Source of the DNA: an uncultured Muribaculaceae bacterium | Lineage (GTDB): Bacteria; Bacteroidota; Bacteroidia; Bacteroidales; Muribaculaceae | Reading direction: 5' to 3' | DNA length: 64,000 nt | Assembly (NCBI GenBank): GCA_910578395.1 | Contig: CAJTPZ010000007.1 | Location: forward strand, 52,425-116,424 | Shown here: piece after piece, positions 63,946 to 64,000 of the stretch | Layout of the letters: each line of letters begins with the position of its first letter | Numbering within the stretch: position 1 is the stretch's first letter | Made by a program: the position numbers and the translations under genes | Notes under the pieces: generated by a model | Told to the model about the DNA's origin: nothing | The model's input: the letters and a program-made list of their open reading frames with translations, nothing else | The model's database searches: none

Positions 63946-64000
63946 GCCGCAATAGCTCAGTTGGTAGAGCATTTCATTCGTAACGAAAAGGTCGTGGGTT
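63946..64000 (+). tRNA. tRNA-Thr (CGU), cut by the window end
   Basis: Acceptor 5' strand GCCGCAA, D arm GCTC-AGTTGGTA-GAGC, anticodon arm TTTCA-TTCGTAA-CGAAA with anticodon CGT, variable AGGTC and the start of the T arm GTGGGTT. It reads ACG codons. The base pair closing the anticodon loop (31-39) is A opposite C. The 3' third lies outside the window. Confidence 0.9.

Overview
The window looks like chromosome from a gut-type member of the Bacteroidales (phylum Bacteroidota), quite possibly Muribaculaceae; the family placement is inference from overall gene content. The evidence for the order is the promoter signature TAnnTTTG with an upstream TTG/TTTG about 19-21 bases away, a tmRNA whose tag reads GENNYALAA, a SusC/SusD pair, BspA-type leucine-rich repeats, a PorT-like barrel, DUF4270, DUF2851 and DUF4301 proteins, and many lipoproteins. 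Most of it is ordinary chromosome; I see no insertion sequence, prophage or CRISPR array.

Layout. 1-0.7 kb: a left-handed beta-helix acyltransferase broken by an in-frame TGA. 0.9-5.3 kb: a large protein with two receiver-like domains and a PEP/pyruvate-binding domain, translationally coupled to an acidic coiled-coil protein. 5.3-10.7 kb: a dipeptidyl peptidase IV, a membrane protein, miaA and a secreted protein. 10.7-15.3 kb: a PepSY-like lipoprotein, a degenerate receiver protein, nadE, an endonuclease I family protein and a lipoprotein. 15.4-18.7 kb: initiator tRNA, then a receiver-less sigma-54 activator, lptE, an unknown gene and secG. 18.8-20.1 kb: panB and tmRNA. 20.2-23.1 kb (minus strand): YeiH-type transporter, guanine deaminase, a YjbR-family protein and a DUF5131 protein. 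23.3-31.3 kb: a BspA-like surface protein, an ECF S-component, a two-component system and a PiT phosphate transporter with a PhoU-like tail.

31.4-41.1 kb is a carbohydrate region aimed at alpha-galactosides: a GH36 alpha-galactosidase (interrupted by one TAG) and, on the other strand, an operon GH97 - GH110 - sialate O-acetylesterase. Between them sits a two-gene ATPase operon whose promoter overlaps a perfect 52-bp palindrome, the most striking DNA element in the window. 41.1-44.8 kb is housekeeping: MBL hydrolase, rsmG, arabinose-5-phosphate isomerase, nadK, nadD (with nadE, three NAD(P) genes in the window). 45.1-49.9 kb is an orphan SusC/SusD pair with codon use typical of high expression.

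50-64 kb: a PorT-like barrel and a WYL regulator, a DUF2851 protein, two unknown exported proteins, an ECF sigma factor, an MltF-like lytic transglycosylase in operon with a DUF4301-PurM fusion, then a half-length glycogen synthase, a DUF4270 lipoprotein and a tRNA-Thr(CGU) cut by the window edge.

Themes worth attention are the palindromic ATPase promoter, two single-stop gene interruptions, the purM fusion, the receiver/PEP-binding protein with its coiled-coil partner, and several promoters so close to start codons that leaderless mRNAs are predicted.
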